Assembly (NCBI RefSeq): GCF_000764305.2
Contig: NW_025946078.1
Location: 1-64,000 of the forward strand
Length of the DNA stretch: 64,000 nt
Reading direction: 5' to 3'
Source of the DNA: Hyalella azteca
Taxonomy: Eukaryota > Arthropoda > Malacostraca > Amphipoda > Hyalellidae
Within the stretch, counting starts at the first letter, position 1; each line of letters opens with the position of its first letter. Position numbers and translations under genes: made by a program. Positions 23,482-36,304 of the stretch are shown one piece after another. The notes beneath the pieces are model-generated. The model did no database searches. It was not told where the DNA came from and saw only the letters and a program-made list of their open reading frames with translations.

Positions 23482-24435
23482 TCCCGTTGCACTTCTATTA
23501 CGCTGGCCTTTAATTCTGTTATCGCTGCGAATCGCACAAACTATCTATAAATCTCATTAATATCCACTCTCTTGATGATGATGTCGTAGCTGTTTTATCT
23601 AGGGGTTTAAATTTAGGAGTTAATAGAACGGACATGAATGACTTTACCGGACAAGAAAGACGTTTGCATTTACGGCAAACAAAAAGAATTGCAACCCTTC
23701 GGAAAAACTGAAGCGTGATGAAGTATTGTTCGTCCTTAAGCGAATTCTCCCAGTGCAGCAGTCATTGAGTGGGCGAATAAGAGTTAGAACGGTCATCTTT
23801 GATGACGTTTGATTTACGCTGATAACTGTCAGGGAATGAAAATTGAAGCAAAGTAATTCTTGTAGTTAAACTAATTAACGAAATTGTGCTTTGCATTGTA
23901 CACAAAATTATTTCCGTTAAATATTCTGATGTGTAGCATCTTGAAAGATTCATTTCTTAATGATGTAAATTTCCGCCGTCCTTGTTTAACGCGAAGCCAA
24001 TCAGTGCTGGTAGAAGTCAGAACTGAGCCATCAATCGTCAATAACTTAGATGTGAAGCATTCAGTTATAATTACATCAAATTTATAAAATTATAATACAG
24101 GAAACAGGATCCACACTGGTAGATTTTGATAGAATAAAGATTTTTTTCACTTTAATTGACGTGTTAGAAACCCACAGCCACTGCATGTAAAACATTGTAA
24201 GCACATCATTGCAGACGTATAAGTCCTTTATCTTTGTTGTAAAAGCAGGTCAGTTAGGAACTGTAAAAAATCATCGTTGGCTAAGATTTGAGACATATCC
24301 ATGAACCGAACTCACAGTACGCACGTCTGCAACTGTCAAAGGTAATTCACTCGTCTTTGCATTCATATTTTGCTGTGAATATAAGACGATTCTAACCGTC
24401 TAAAATTAAGGGAGTAGGAGCGGACACTACCCAGT
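23482..24435. other. Unassigned sequence upstream of exon 1
   Basis: No recognisable promoter element, gene or repeat. Confidence 0.4.
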
Positions 24436-24655
24436 TCGAAATTCTCGCAGTGATTGCGGCCGTTCGCCGCAGAGACATTCGCAAACGTGCAAATCTAGGC
24501 CGTTTTTGCCGACTTCATCTAGCGTCCAAGCAGTCTAGCGACGATATGGCCTCGTCTGCCACGAACAGCGCGAGGCCTCGGTCGGCAAAAGCTGCCGCAG
24601 GCAACTGGCCGCACCTCTACCGCGGCCTACGTCGAATATGCCGGCGGTAACGATT
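24436..24655. other. GC- and CpG-rich island
   Basis: Markedly richer in GC and CpG than the surrounding DNA. A plus-strand open frame of 66 codons (from 24450) is Arg/Ala-rich with no recognised motif. Short inverted segments occur (gccgtttttgccga / tcggcaaaagc). It could be a promoter-associated island, an exon or a transposon fragment. The sequence does not decide. Confidence 0.35.
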
Positions 24656-26806
24656 CAGGCGTTGAGGAGGCAGGGAGAGGAAGGGGGTGAAGGGTGATGA
24701 AGGCGGAGGAATATTGAAAGAACTTTCTAGGCATGAATCTTCATGTGGAGCTTATATACCGGAAGAAACTGTTTGAATTATTCACTTATTAAATTTCTCT
24801 AAAATTATGAGGTTTACCTGTTTTATTTTCGACAGTTCTATTCTATACTACAGCGAATCCATGTCGCTAGTATTTGTGGAACTAGTTCCATCCAGTATTT
24901 TGTGTATTCAGTTAATTGATTTAAATTTGATGAAAAACACGAAATCAGTGAATAATCTGCAAGTAAGTATTAAAATAAATTTACAAAATAATAGAAATAC
25001 CAAATAAACGCCAAACGGCAACGAATACGACTGAACGTATTGCAGAACTCCCATGCTTTTCAAATGCAAGTGACTGCCCGGCTTCCGCGCATCCGAATGC
25101 GCGGCAGCGAAAACTGCCGCGCATGCGCTGGGGACGACTGAAATAGCCCAGCATTGCCCAATACCAGCATAATTTTTATACTTCACCCCGTGCGCGAGCA
25201 TGCTGCAGAGCAAATTAGCTAACATGATTACATGCTGAAAGCCTCAGGGACTAAATCCCTTCATGGATGTAAACCAGCTAGCCAATGAGCTGCAAGCCGC
25301 CAAAACAATGGTCGTAACCCCCACGCTGAACCCCCAAAATATTTCTATTCCATGCAGCCTTGCCCCTTCCCCACTTTCGATAAAGAACGCCCTGCGCCAC
25401 AGAGCTATCAGTTGGTGTGGCGAGATGAGGCAATTAAGAACTGCTCCATAGGTGTTAGGCTGACTATTTCTATTGCATGTAGAGGGTTGGCATTGGCTCT
25501 TGGGCTGATTTAAGAGTCAAATTTTTGGGCTAAGGCAGCGCTCCGAAAATTCTGAGAAGCCTAATTGTTTTTCTGTATTAAATTAGCTGATATTTTAGAA
25601 CTGATCGAGATGACAGTCACTAAAACTTGAACACGTTTGTAAGCGCGTATTACAGGTCACAGGTTCCCTGATCAAAACTGATGAAAGCCATTTTATTGCA
25701 GGCAAATGTTGAATGCAGCTAAACCCGACTATAACTAAGCACGCAAAGCAGTCGAGGTCCGAGAGGAATCGGATGAACAGTCAAAGTTCCACGGCATCGA
25801 CTGCGCAGCATCGACATCGGGTTCAGTAGGGACCTGACATGCTGTCAAATTTCTGCTTATTGCACCACACGATGATTTTTAATAAAGGTGAGAAAGCAAA
25901 TGGACGCCTAAGTTTGCATCTCTACTTCATGATTACGGGACTATTTCAGCTCTACTAGACAGTTGCGCTGCGTGCAGCGTGACGGATGCTGTCCCATTGA
26001 CACACGACCTAACAAAGGTGCTAATTAGTACACGTTCAAAGACGACGCTACGCTATCTTCATGGCACTAGCTATATACAGTCAGAGAACGATGCTTTGCT
26101 GGTAGAATTTTGTGAGGCTCAATTTCGTCTAAGGTCTTTGTCTGCTCTAGTCAAATTTTTTGTCAACGAATGGCAATATTAATGTACAAAAGATACAATA
26201 GGGATCTTATTTAGGGCAAATGCTGAGATATTTCCATCAATTTGTAACCGGCATTACCGGAGTTTTTTTCTATTTCTTAATATTATTTGAACTTTTTGAT
26301 CGAAGTGCTTAGATAAATTTGAAGTATGAATGTCCTTTTTGTACCAAATTTATTCATAGAATATATCTTCATGGCATCTATTTGTATAGAAGTGTTTTCT
26401 TACTTTAACTTCAATCCAGGAAACAAGCTGATGCACTTTTATTATTCAGGAAAGTCCGCCAGTGCTAGATTAATGGAAACAGCCACTCCAACATCTACGT
26501 GAACGCATCGCCGATCCACTCAAAAAATATCCAAGTAGTCAGGGCGTGCCATGCGTGCGGTTGCATTTAGTATGGTGTTTTTGTATATTATTTCCCCTTG
26601 AAATTAACTTTTCAACTATTATAAATTTCTGTTCTGAGATAATAAATTTCATGCATTGAGTACTGAAGTACTAATTTTAGAAATTTCAAACTAGTTTAGA
26701 GTTTCACCTCAACGTATTTGACTAATGATTACTGAGTTAGATTCTCAAGTATTGTGGTGTTTATTATTTACGTACAATCTATATGAGATGATCTTATCCT
26801 CTAGCT
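24656..26806. other. Unassigned sequence
   Basis: Contains a short GC-rich palindromic patch at about 25088-25130 (ccgcgcat...atgcgcgg and ccgcgcatgcg) and scattered short open frames with no recognisable products. Confidence 0.4.
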
Positions 26807-26910
26807 CAGTGGTTCCCAAAGTGGGCGATATTTCCCCCCTAGGGGTATTGGAAAGATTTTTGGGGGCTGTAAGGAAGAAGATGGCGTTAGGGGGCTGGTA
26901 GGGGGGCGGC
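26807..26910. mobile_element. hAT-like terminal fragment
   Basis: Begins cagtggttcccaaagtgggc and continues into a C-run and G-rich sequence, the form of hAT-superfamily element ends (CAGTGGTT...-type termini). The matching inverted terminus is not found nearby and no transposase is present, so it is a fragment. Confidence 0.55.
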
Positions 26911-27109
26911 AGTCCGAAGTCGAAGTCAGAAGTTCGAACTTTTGTTTGACGATTTGTACACAACAGTGCAGCACATGATTCCCAGAGATGGTTTTTCACA
27001 CATATCTGTTTTTTAACCTCTCCTGGGTTTACGTCTCGGAAAAATTAACGACCGGACTCGCGGCGGTCTCACGGCCAATTTAATATTCAGTCATCAAAGA
27101 ATATCTCTC

Positions 27110-27820
27110 AAACAAATAAACTTAACTCGATGAAATTTGGCACACGTATTCATTAGGACCTAACGGTAATGTTTAGGTCGTGAATTTTTTTTTTATTTTA
27201 CCTTCATTTGTTTTTGCCATAGTTATTTGGCAATACGGGCCGAAATTCACAGTGATCAAGGAATTGAATTGACTATTGAACAGATTCGAACGAAATTTTC
27301 AATTTACAGTCCTAACTACCGAACGATAATGTTTAGCTCGTGAAAATTTATTCGATTGTGCCATTTGTTCGCTAGTTTTTTTTATTTCAACTTCATTCGT
27401 GATTAAAACAGCAATACGTGCTTAAATTCGCAGTAATCAAGACATTTCTTCTAAAACTACTGAACAGATTTGAACGAAACTTAGTATTTATTAGCAGGGT
27501 GGCACAGTGGTTAAAGTTCAGAGTACCAAGATTGACGCAGAGAGGTGCGGGTTCGATCCAAGCTCTGTGCGCCAGTTTCTGTCAGAATCGGCAAGGAGGC
27601 CGGGCGGTTAAGCACAGCAGAATTGTAGCAGTAAGTTGCGAGTTCGAGACCCCAAAATGCTGTGAATGTTCTGCGATGTTCAGAAGCGGCGACTGGCCTA
27701 CGGCCTAATAAACGCTGAAACCGCTATTATTATTATTTAAATACCTAACATCAGCAACGGTAATGTTTAGCTCGCTACAATTTTTTCGTTTTGCCTTCGT
27801 TTGCATGTTATACGGCTATA
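27110..27820. repeat. Degenerate ~155-bp tandem repeat, about 3-4 copies
   Basis: Each copy contains a gaacgaaat/gatgaaattt segment, then cctaac, then cggtaatgtttagctcgtga or a variant, then a T-rich ttcgttttgcc stretch. The third copy is split by the SINE at 27490-27738. Confidence 0.65.
27490..27738 (+). mobile_element. Dimeric tRNA-derived SINE
   Basis: The first unit has an A-box-like ggcacagtggttaaag and a B-box ggttcgatcc at 27550-27559. A second tRNA-like unit has gggcggttaagcacag and gagttcgagaccc at 27640-27652. A unique 3' body (ggcgactggcctacggccta) and an (ATT)n tail ending near 27737 follow. Two pol III-type promoters in tandem plus a simple-repeat tail fit a dimeric SINE. Confidence 0.75.
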
Positions 27821-27904
27821 TGAATACGTAAACGGCTCTTGATATAGTTGAACCGGCCGGTAGAAAAGCCGACCGTTCCTCCTATATCTGTATAACTCAT
27901 GAAC

Positions 27905-28245
27905 GAAAATCACCATCAGCCGTGATCACCATCAGCCCTGTTGATATAGCGCTATCACCATCAGCCGTGATCACCATCAGCCGTGATCACCAATAGCCGT
28001 GATCGCCATCAGCCGTGATCACCATTAGCCGTGATCACCATCAGCCGTCATCTCCATCAGCCAAACGATCACCATCAGCCCTGTTTATATAGCGCCATCA
28101 TCATCAGCCGTGATCACCATAGCCCTGTTGATATAGCGCTATCACTATCAGCCGTGATCTCCATCAGTCAAACGATCACCATCAGCCCTGTTGATATAGC
28201 GCCATCACCATCAGCCCTGATCATCATCAGCCCTGTTGATATAGC
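27905..28245. repeat. 15-bp repeat array with higher-order unit
   Basis: Built from gatcaccatcagccgt (15-16 bp) interspersed with ctgttgatatagcgc, giving a higher-order unit of about 60 bp repeated several times. Confidence 0.85.
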
Positions 28246-29400
28246 GCCTTTTTTACCATGTCCTGCTGAAAAACATTTTAGAAGGCACAACTGGCTGCAC
28301 GTTTAGATTTATTATCTTCTAGTTATCTGTGTGTGATTTATTAACTTGTTTATTTATCTGTGTGATGTGATTCGTCGTATCTGTGTAGTGTGTGTGGATG
28401 CGGATGATTTTAATCGCCCTTTGTAAACTCTATACTCGTTCATATATCGTCTCGCTAAATCCAGAGTAATATTTTGTGAACAAAACACTTCTGGCGTGCA
28501 ACAATCCGCGTTCCTCACGACCATAGGCAACTGCAGATAAATTTCTGATTGTGATTTGTAATTGCACTTCATAATTGCATGGATGTAAAACTGAAATCTA
28601 AATTCTGAAAGTAAGATTTGTGAACACCACTTCCCATGCATTAACCAATTCATAGCACATATAACTCGGGTGTATTTTGATTATAAAATTAATGTGCTTT
28701 CTAACATCGAAATGAATATGATAATTTTGAAAAGTGACAGTAAATGAAATTATTTTTACTCTGTGCATTATTGCTTTCTCAAACGCTGCTGTCATTCTGT
28801 TACACAGCAATGACAGTGCTGGGTGTGGTCAGGATAATCAAGCAATGATAAAATTCAGCATATAATTTCTAGCAAGTGTTGTAGCATTAAATTTCATTGT
28901 TAATAGTGTATTGTTTGATCTTGAACTGGAATTATTAACACTGAGAAAGAGAACGTGTTTGTTTTGTGCGGCGATAAAGAATGAATCGCGGACATATAGT
29001 GCCGCTAATTTGCACTTCTGGGAGCGTAAATTGATTGAGATAGTTTTGAATCGCGCAGTCAGGAGAAAATTTACCAGCAGAGGAATTGATAGGAAAAGAA
29101 CTATATTATAGAAAACGGTCAATTCTATTGGAGGCAGCCTATTAAATATAATATATAAGAATGAAATAGAACTAATTCTAATAGTACACAAATCGTTAAC
29201 ATAAAAATTGTTATTACACTCTCACACCTTAAACCGTTGACAGTTTAACCCGCAGGGTTTGCGTAAAATTGTTTTTGTCCCGATCTAATTTAATAATAAA
29301 TACTGAAAAAACTAGATATGTAATTATGTACTGTTTTCGCGTATATTTTAGCTGAACACTCGCGCTAGTTATTGACTGTGCTGATTAAGCTTGCGATATG
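28246..29400. other. Unassigned AT-rich sequence
   Basis: Only short, AT-driven open frames on both strands. No recognisable feature. Confidence 0.45.
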
Positions 29401-30131
29401 TAGCTACATAACGGAAAGGTTGATTCGATACCACTAAAATTTAAGTACTTCGAATGGGGATTGTAACACGAATTTGCCGAGGATAAAGTTCAAAGTGTAT
29501 TTTGTAAGGTATTATGGTTGCACCTGTAAAATGAACAAACATCTATAATACTAATTGAATATAATACATATTGAGATGAATTATGAGTAACTGAATCGAT
29601 GAAAAAAATGTTAATCTAAGTAGCTCGGATGGTTTGCAAAAAGGCTATAGATATTCTAGAAAATGAATGAAACTAATAACAAAGATAAATCGTGTCCCTA
29701 GAAAGCTTTGCATGAAAAAAAGAGAAATGAACAAACTTCAACTAAAATATCTTTATTAACCTTAGCTACATAGCGGAAAGGTTGATTCGATACCGCTGCA
29801 ATTTAAGTACTTCGAACGGGGATTGTAACACGAATTTGCCGAGGATAAAGTTCAAAGTGTATTTTGTAAGGTACTATGGTTGCGTCTGTAAAATGAACGA
29901 ACGGCTATAATACTAATTGCATATAATACATATTGATATGAATTATGGATAACTGAATCGACAAAGAAAGAAAATGTTAATCTATAAGTAGCTCGGATGG
30001 TTTGCAAAAAGGCTAGATATTCTAAAAAAATTAATGAAACTGAAAACAAAGATAAATAGTGTCCCTAGAAAGCTTTGCATGAAAAAAAGAGAAATGAACA
30101 AACTTCAACTAAAATATCTTTATTAACCTTA
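29401..30131. repeat. 362-bp tandem duplication
   Basis: Sequence starting tagctacataacggaaaggt at 29401 recurs 362 bp later with a few substitutions and small indels. Both copies end in aaaatatctttattaacctt. High identity implies a fairly recent event or an assembly duplication. Confidence 0.9.
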
Positions 30132-31334
30132 TCGACTAAACAATTTAATTCTTGTATAAGTGATAGCATGGTAGCCATACCACCGATTATTTGTGTTATC
30201 GAGTGCTCGAGTATATTCTGCCAACACTAAGATATTGAGCGCATTTCTGTTATTAATCATGCATGCTTGAAGATTCAAAAACTACTGAGATTATTTTATG
30301 CATTTATTTGCTAGGTGGCCATTGATTCTAAAACATTGAATTGGCAAATCTAGGCCGAACTGTTTAATTGTGCAGTAATAAAGCTAGTTCCACTGAGAGT
30401 CAACCAAAATGTTCGAAATTATAAATTCAAAGTCGAGGAATATACCTATATGTTTTTCTTAATTTCAATGAGTGCCTGCAATTGTACAAGTCACAAGAGA
30501 ACACAAGTAATATTATCTCTTAAAATTGTGGAGAGTTGATCAAAATACTGTACTGTCAAGTCGAACGATTTTATGGTTTGCAATGAAACAAATTTGTCTT
30601 AGCATTGATTGAAAAATCTAATTCCCTAATTTTCATTACTTGTGTGACTAAACAAATCATGAAAAATTTTCTTTGTTTTTCTTTGATGTGTTCCACAGTG
30701 GCAATGTTGTATGGATATCCATAAAAACTGTACTTGTTAAATCTTGTTTACATATTTACTTCCGAGTGTTGGAAAAATTACTGCAATTACCTTGATTGTA
30801 CTTAGGAATTTCAGTAAACAATTCCCATTCCTCCAACGCATGTCTAGTGCATGCACCATCACAAAGGGTGAATATGCAAGGTGGTGTAACATCAGTTAAT
30901 GCTAAAGTTTCAGCAGGATGTAATTATAGATTAAATTCCTGAGCATACACAAAAATAAATAAATAAATAAAATAAGCGAATAAAATTGAGAGATCAAAAG
31001 AATTAATTACATAGGCAGGTCTGTGACCTGTTGCAGTGAATTAAAGTATAGTTGGTAACATTTACGATTCCATGTACAATATCAGGAATAAGAACTGACA
31101 AACATTCACTCGTCAGTGTAAATGTTTGTTACATCGACCCGATCTAACCACATCAAGCAACGAGTCTTGTTTAGTATTAACACTGCACGAATTAAGTGCA
31201 TGAGATTTCCTGAAACTCAACCGTGGGATGTTTTGAAATATATGCTTACCAGTGAAAACATTGACAAAAATTAAAGATTCCCAATCTTCCGATGTTACAA
31301 AAATTCGCACGCTCCATAAATACTCCTTCAAATA
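30132..31334. other. Unassigned AT-rich sequence
   Basis: A short (aaat)n tract near 30952-30972. Otherwise nothing recognised. Confidence 0.45.
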
Positions 31335-31712
31335 CTGGTGTTTGAGATAGTGTAGTGAGGCACTCTTAGGCTGTAGTGAGGCACTCATTAAGTGTCGTGA
31401 GGCACTCATTAAGCTGTCGTGAGGCACTCATTAAGTGTCGTGAGGCACTCATTAAGCTATCGTGAGGCACTCATTAAGTGTCGTTAGGCACTCCTAGGCT
31501 GTCGTGAGGCACTCATTAAGTGCCGTGAGGCACTTATTAAGCTTTCGTGAGGCACTCATTAATATCGTTAGGCACTAATTAGGCTGTCGTGAGGCAATCA
31601 ATAAGTGTCGTGAGGCGCTCAATAAGCTATCGTGAGGCACTCATTGAGCTGTCGTGAGGCACTCATTAAGCTGTCGTGAGGCACTCATTGAGCTGTCGTG
31701 TGGCACTCATGT
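31335..31712. repeat. ~21-22-bp minisatellite, about 17 copies
   Basis: Units are gtcgtgaggcactcattaag with alternating gct or tgt junctions, so 21- and 22-bp versions alternate. Single-base variants are frequent. Confidence 0.95.
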
Positions 31713-32270
31713 CCATGCGGTAGTTGATTGAAAATTCAAAAAAATATTCATCGTGGCACGACGCTGGGATTAACATTGCCTACCTAAGTGAAAATCACAT
31801 GACCTAACTAACTTTGTTGAAAGACCAATAATGCAGTGCAAGTCATTTGTTCACATTCAATTGTAATCAGAGGGCAACAGCCAAGGCCAGTGTTTAACAA
31901 CGAGAAGTTCTAATATGTTCCAGAGAGATTGGATTAAAAATGATAAAATAACTGTTGAGCTAAACTATCGTTGGACGCTCACTTTAGAGGACAGTAATGA
32001 CTGTCGAATGATTAAAAAAGTATTCGGAGTTGATGGCCGCTGCTGTTCGTGATAGAAACTCTCGCTTCGGGTTTTTCTTGTAGACGTCTGCATCGCTCAG
32101 CCAAATGTTAATTTAAAGTGAAATGAGCATATATAGTCATATATGTACCAATTCATAAATAAAACAATAAACAAGGCTTAATATCCAGATGCATTGTATG
32201 AAAAATAATTTTTTCTTAGTACTAATATTAAAAAGGGCTTGAGTGCTGGTAAATTGTCAACAAAAGTCCA
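31713..32270. other. Unassigned sequence
   Basis: No recognisable feature. Confidence 0.4.
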
Positions 32271-32362
32271 GCCGTGGTATAGCTATGAGCTCGTAACCGT
32301 GGTATAGCTATGAGCTCGTAACCGTGGTATAGCTATGAGCTCGTAACCGTGGTATAGCTATN
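32271..32362. repeat. 25-bp tandem repeat ending at a 1-base gap
   Basis: About 3.5 copies of gtggtatagctatgagctcg plus taacc. The array stops at a single N (32362), so its true length is unknown. Confidence 0.9.
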
Positions 32363-32920
32363 TTAATATGGAGCAACATACTCGGTATATGATCAAGTGA
32401 TAATGAGATAATCACTACATAATCTCCAGCGTATAACAAATGGCCAATGAGAAGCTCGATCTTTTCGAAAGAATTAATCAGAAATATTTCGAAATCTCAA
32501 TATTTTGAAAGGAATGTCCTATCTTGGCAGGATATATTTAACCGATGTTTCCGGTGTGGCTGACAACAAGAAAACCTTCTTAATTTTCATTGTTTGAAGT
32601 TGATATAAGTTTTTATATATGATCACACATATGTAATGTCCGCATCACTTCAGATTTTATTTGAAAAATTTCTAAAGTGTTGGTTACAGAAATTAAGCTA
32701 CGAGGGAAATTATAACTACGTCTCGAGGGAGATATCAACTTATCATTTGTTTCTTAAATGTTTTGGCTGCTGCATTTACATAATTTTCGTTACAAGTATA
32801 GTTCTCCAGTCAGCATATCAGGCATGTAGGTTGTTAGTGTTTTAGAAACCATTCCCCTAGTGAAGCCGCAGCTCTTTCGCATTTCGGGTAAATTTCGTTC
32901 ATCTAGACCTGTTTCTTTTT

Positions 32921-32997
32921 ACAGCACTTCTCTTTAACTTTCCTTCTTGTTGACAAACAAACAAACAACAAGAAGTGAAGCTAAAGAGAAGTGTTGT
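32921..32997. repeat. Hairpin-forming inverted repeat
   Basis: Arms of 32 bases (32921-32952 and 32966-32997) match at 28 positions around a 13-base (acaa)-type loop. The right arm with its caacaagaagtgaag core recurs at about 45566-45602. Confidence 0.8.
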
Positions 32998-33379
32998 AAT
33001 AATATGCATTTAAAATTAATTTATAATGACAACACTTCTAAAGAATACAGTCTCTCATGTACAATGAATTTCTGATTTTATTTTTATATTAAAGAAATTG
33101 ATTTCAATTTTTTCAAATTAATTTTTTGTAATTTTCAAAATTATTTATTCTGTCAATTGATTCATGCATTTTCTCCTACCTAACGTAAGTGTTCAAAATT
33201 TTAGATCGATTGAAGCCGTGCAGATGCCCGGCTGCGTTACGCTCGGGAAGGTATATGAATCGCACTGTGGACTTGGGCTATGCTGACCTCTGGCTATCCA
33301 CCCCAGATAACACTTGGTCTGGGCCGAGAAAATTTATGAATTTTACTTGGTCCAGATAAACGAAATTTTTTTTTCTCAT

Positions 33380-33665
33380 ACAAATCTTATAATCGATATT
33401 CAACACACTTCTGCCTGTCCAATCTACCTGAAATTTTGTACACTTGCATAAAGTCGGAGGCAATGCCTGAATCAATTGACAGATTTAATAATTAAAAAAT
33501 GTAACAAATTTTTATACATAAAAAATTTAAAATGTATTTTTTTGAATATTTAAAAATAATATAAGAAATTCATTGCACATGTGTAACATCGGAGACACTG
33601 GCCCCTTCAGAAGTGTGTTCTTTAAAAAGTAAATGTTAAACGCATATTATTTAAGCTTCTACCAC
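33380..33665. repeat. Dispersed repeat, copy 1
   Basis: Shares a series of blocks with 45650-45907: cctgtccaatc, aaattttg.acactttgcataaagtc, gacaatgc.tgaatca, agaaattcattg.acatgtg, and aacgcatattatt. No coding content is evident. Confidence 0.7.
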
Positions 33666-34367
33666 GCGACATATATGGTTTTGACGCCGTTCACTGTGGT
33701 ATGGCACGGAGACGCTTGTTGTATATTAACTACTTTTATTAAGTTATTTTGGACCATGAGCCATTTCACGTAATTATGATATGTAACTATATATTTACGG
33801 CTATCTGCGAACAATGTTATTTCAACCCGTGGGCAGGGTATTGACAAATTTTATGCACAATCTGTTGTTAATTAAGCTAATTTATTAATTACACTTCAAA
33901 GCCAGTATCGTGAAGACCATCGCTAGGATATGGTACGTAACCAACCATAGACTGAATATCAGCGATTACACCCTGTATCATGGATACCCCAGCATTGTTT
34001 CAACTTTAATTGCTGGCAGCAAAATTCATTTAATTCCTTTACATTTTTGCCAGATGATTTCTAGTGTAAAACCTCACCTATGAATGATAGAGAATACGAT
34101 GATAAAATAAAAGATAAAACAGCCTTCATACCACCTGCCACAGCTTGGTGCGGGTAGTAGGAATTAAAAATACTGGTAGTATGAAATTAAAAATTATACA
34201 TTCATGGGTAATAATTTGAAATTTAGTAGCAGGAAAGCGAAATACTGGTTACAGCTCCTTTGACTACAATTGTGAATAGAACAATTGGTCTACGTATTTT
34301 CATTTGACAGTTGAACTCATTCGCCAATGTTATGATGCTGGATTATATATATATGCTCCGAAATTTA

Positions 34368-35452
34368 TTCATTACACATTCCTCCGTTGTGATGAACTTT
34401 AAGTCGGCTTCCAGCACTCGCTTGCCAGCTTAATGGCCTTCATATCGCATGTCGTGCGAAAAAAGGACATTCAGATTAAGACAAAATTTACTGACTGGTG
34501 ACGTTATATAACTGCAACGAATTATAAAGAATGAATAGCTAAAATTATTCAGCTACTCATTAATTTTGACTTCATTACTACTTTCATTGATTTTTTATCA
34601 TTAATTTTGCTACTGACAAACAGGTTATTTTAATGTTCATATAAACTACGTTCATACGCATACATTGTAAGTTTTGTTCTAACACAGCTATTGCTGTGTT
34701 AGAGCAATGAGCATATTAAAATGTGGATAAAAATGTTATAGTTCTAAGCATAATCCTTGAACCTTCAGTAAGTTCAATTTTAAAATCGAAATTAATGTCA
34801 AGTCGAATTTAAAAATATAATGCATTAAAAAGATATCTCGCTTATCTTCCAAATGAGGAGCAATCTTGTTGAATAAATACGCAGAATTACTTATAAACAA
34901 TTTAAATCCGAGTCCTTTCCAAAAAATTGGATAGTTTAAAGTCGCATTTCTGACGCGGCTGTGTTATGTTTAAAAAATTTATGATACAAACGCAAAATTA
35001 ACTCTCGCCCCTCGGTGCTGACAGCCGCGCGTCCCTCAATCACAATTGAGATCTTCATGTCAATATATCCATTCATATATCATTGCAATACATATATTCA
35101 ATATATATCAATAGCATTTCAATTTCAGAAGCAATATTGAGCTTTAAAGCGGTGCGTAGCAATATTCAACTTAGAATTTAATAAAATCATGAACTGTTTC
35201 GTCCAGTGGGAAAGATGATGATTGTTTGCGTTCGGGTCTGCAAACGATTACAAAATTTATTCATAAAATCATATGTTGTAGTACAAAATATGCATGAACC
35301 AATTTTCTATTGATTTATGCAAATCATAATTATTTTGGTTAAGTTTTGAAAAGTGTGTTAATTTTATAGCCTTATCTCCAAAGAATTTTGTCGAGCGAAG
35401 AAAGCTGGAATTTCGGTGTCAAAAGATCTAAGTTCAACTTCATGGTAAACTT
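34368..35452. repeat. Segmental duplication block A, copy 1
   Basis: Matches 40544-41590 with substitutions and small indels, starting acacattcctccgttgtgat and ending aagttcaacttcat. Similarity ends exactly at the single N at 35453. Confidence 0.9.
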
Positions 35453-35453
35453 N
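35453..35453. other. One-base assembly gap
   Basis: A single N at the end of duplication block A. Similar single Ns occur at 32362, 40543, 55529 and 59356, and a run of five at 61411-61415. Confidence 0.95.
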
Positions 35454-35583
35454 ATGTTGAAAACGCAACATAATAGAATGTTGCCAACAGCATTGCTCAT
35501 TATCGTCTCGGACAAATTTACGTCCAGACTCGCGCCCGGCGTCTCATGCATTACCTGGGGGAGATATCTGCAGAGCCAAACGT

Positions 35584-35621
35584 CTGTCTCTTATACACAT
35601 CTAGATGTGTATAAGAGACAG
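35584..35621. other. Nextera/Tn5 mosaic-end adapter dimer (contaminant)
   Basis: A perfect 38-bp palindrome made of CTGTCTCTTATACACATCT and its reverse complement, the 19-bp Tn5 mosaic end used in transposase-based sequencing libraries, placed tail to tail. Translated, it gives the SVSYTHLDVYKRQ peptide seen in contaminated protein records. It is not native sequence and marks a chimeric join. Confidence 0.98.
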
Positions 35622-36304
35622 GACATCTATAACAAAAACTAGTAAATTATTCACGGTTCTTATTTCACGGAGTTACTTATTGTAATCGCGCCGCAAAATT
35701 TGTTGCAATACACGTTTAATGTTTAAATTTACACTAATTTAAGGTAATGCAGCAGGAGGGCGCAGACGCTGATGTTCCTGGCGCCTGGGGCAGTGCTTAA
35801 GCGTTTCTTGTGTTGATTAGGTATTGTAGCGGTCTCGTTCAGGATTTTGAATCCATGTAACAAAATATTTAGAAATTATAACTAGATTTAAATTGTAAAA
35901 ATAAGATTTTATTTATATATGAACGTAACTTCGATGAACACAGCAGTAGTGAACTTCATTCCAACTTTTAGTTTATTGATTCATTTCACCGGAACCTCTT
36001 ATTAGAGTAAGTACCTTAAGTGTCGCCACTGTAATCGCATAGTAATTACTCTGTTAAATAGCTGATGTGATCTATAATGATTATAATCTTATTCTATGTA
36101 TATTTTTCTTATATTTCTGTAACTTGATACTATCTGTTATTCGATCATACAGGATTCTATACAGAGACTAAAAAAGCGTCTTTATTTTTTCCCGAAATCA
36201 ATGTGAGACGCTTTTGTGTCGAACAACACACGCTGCTCATTTCAACCGTATAATCGTACTATGAAAAGTGAAGCATGTGACTTGAAAATAATTACCAGTT
36301 TTAA
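35622..36304. other. Unassigned sequence
   Basis: No feature recognised. Contiguity with sequence left of the adapter is doubtful. Confidence 0.4.

Noticed and set aside
28838..29191. Minus-strand open frame of 117 codons
   Set aside because: AT-driven low-complexity composition, no motif, and a competing frame on the plus strand.
31335..31712. CRISPR-like array
   Set aside because: Units are contiguous 21-22-bp tandem repeats with no unique spacers, in a eukaryotic context.
35388..35642. Open frame including the peptide SVSYTHLDVYKRQ
   Set aside because: That peptide is the translation of the Nextera mosaic-end palindrome. The frame also spans an N.
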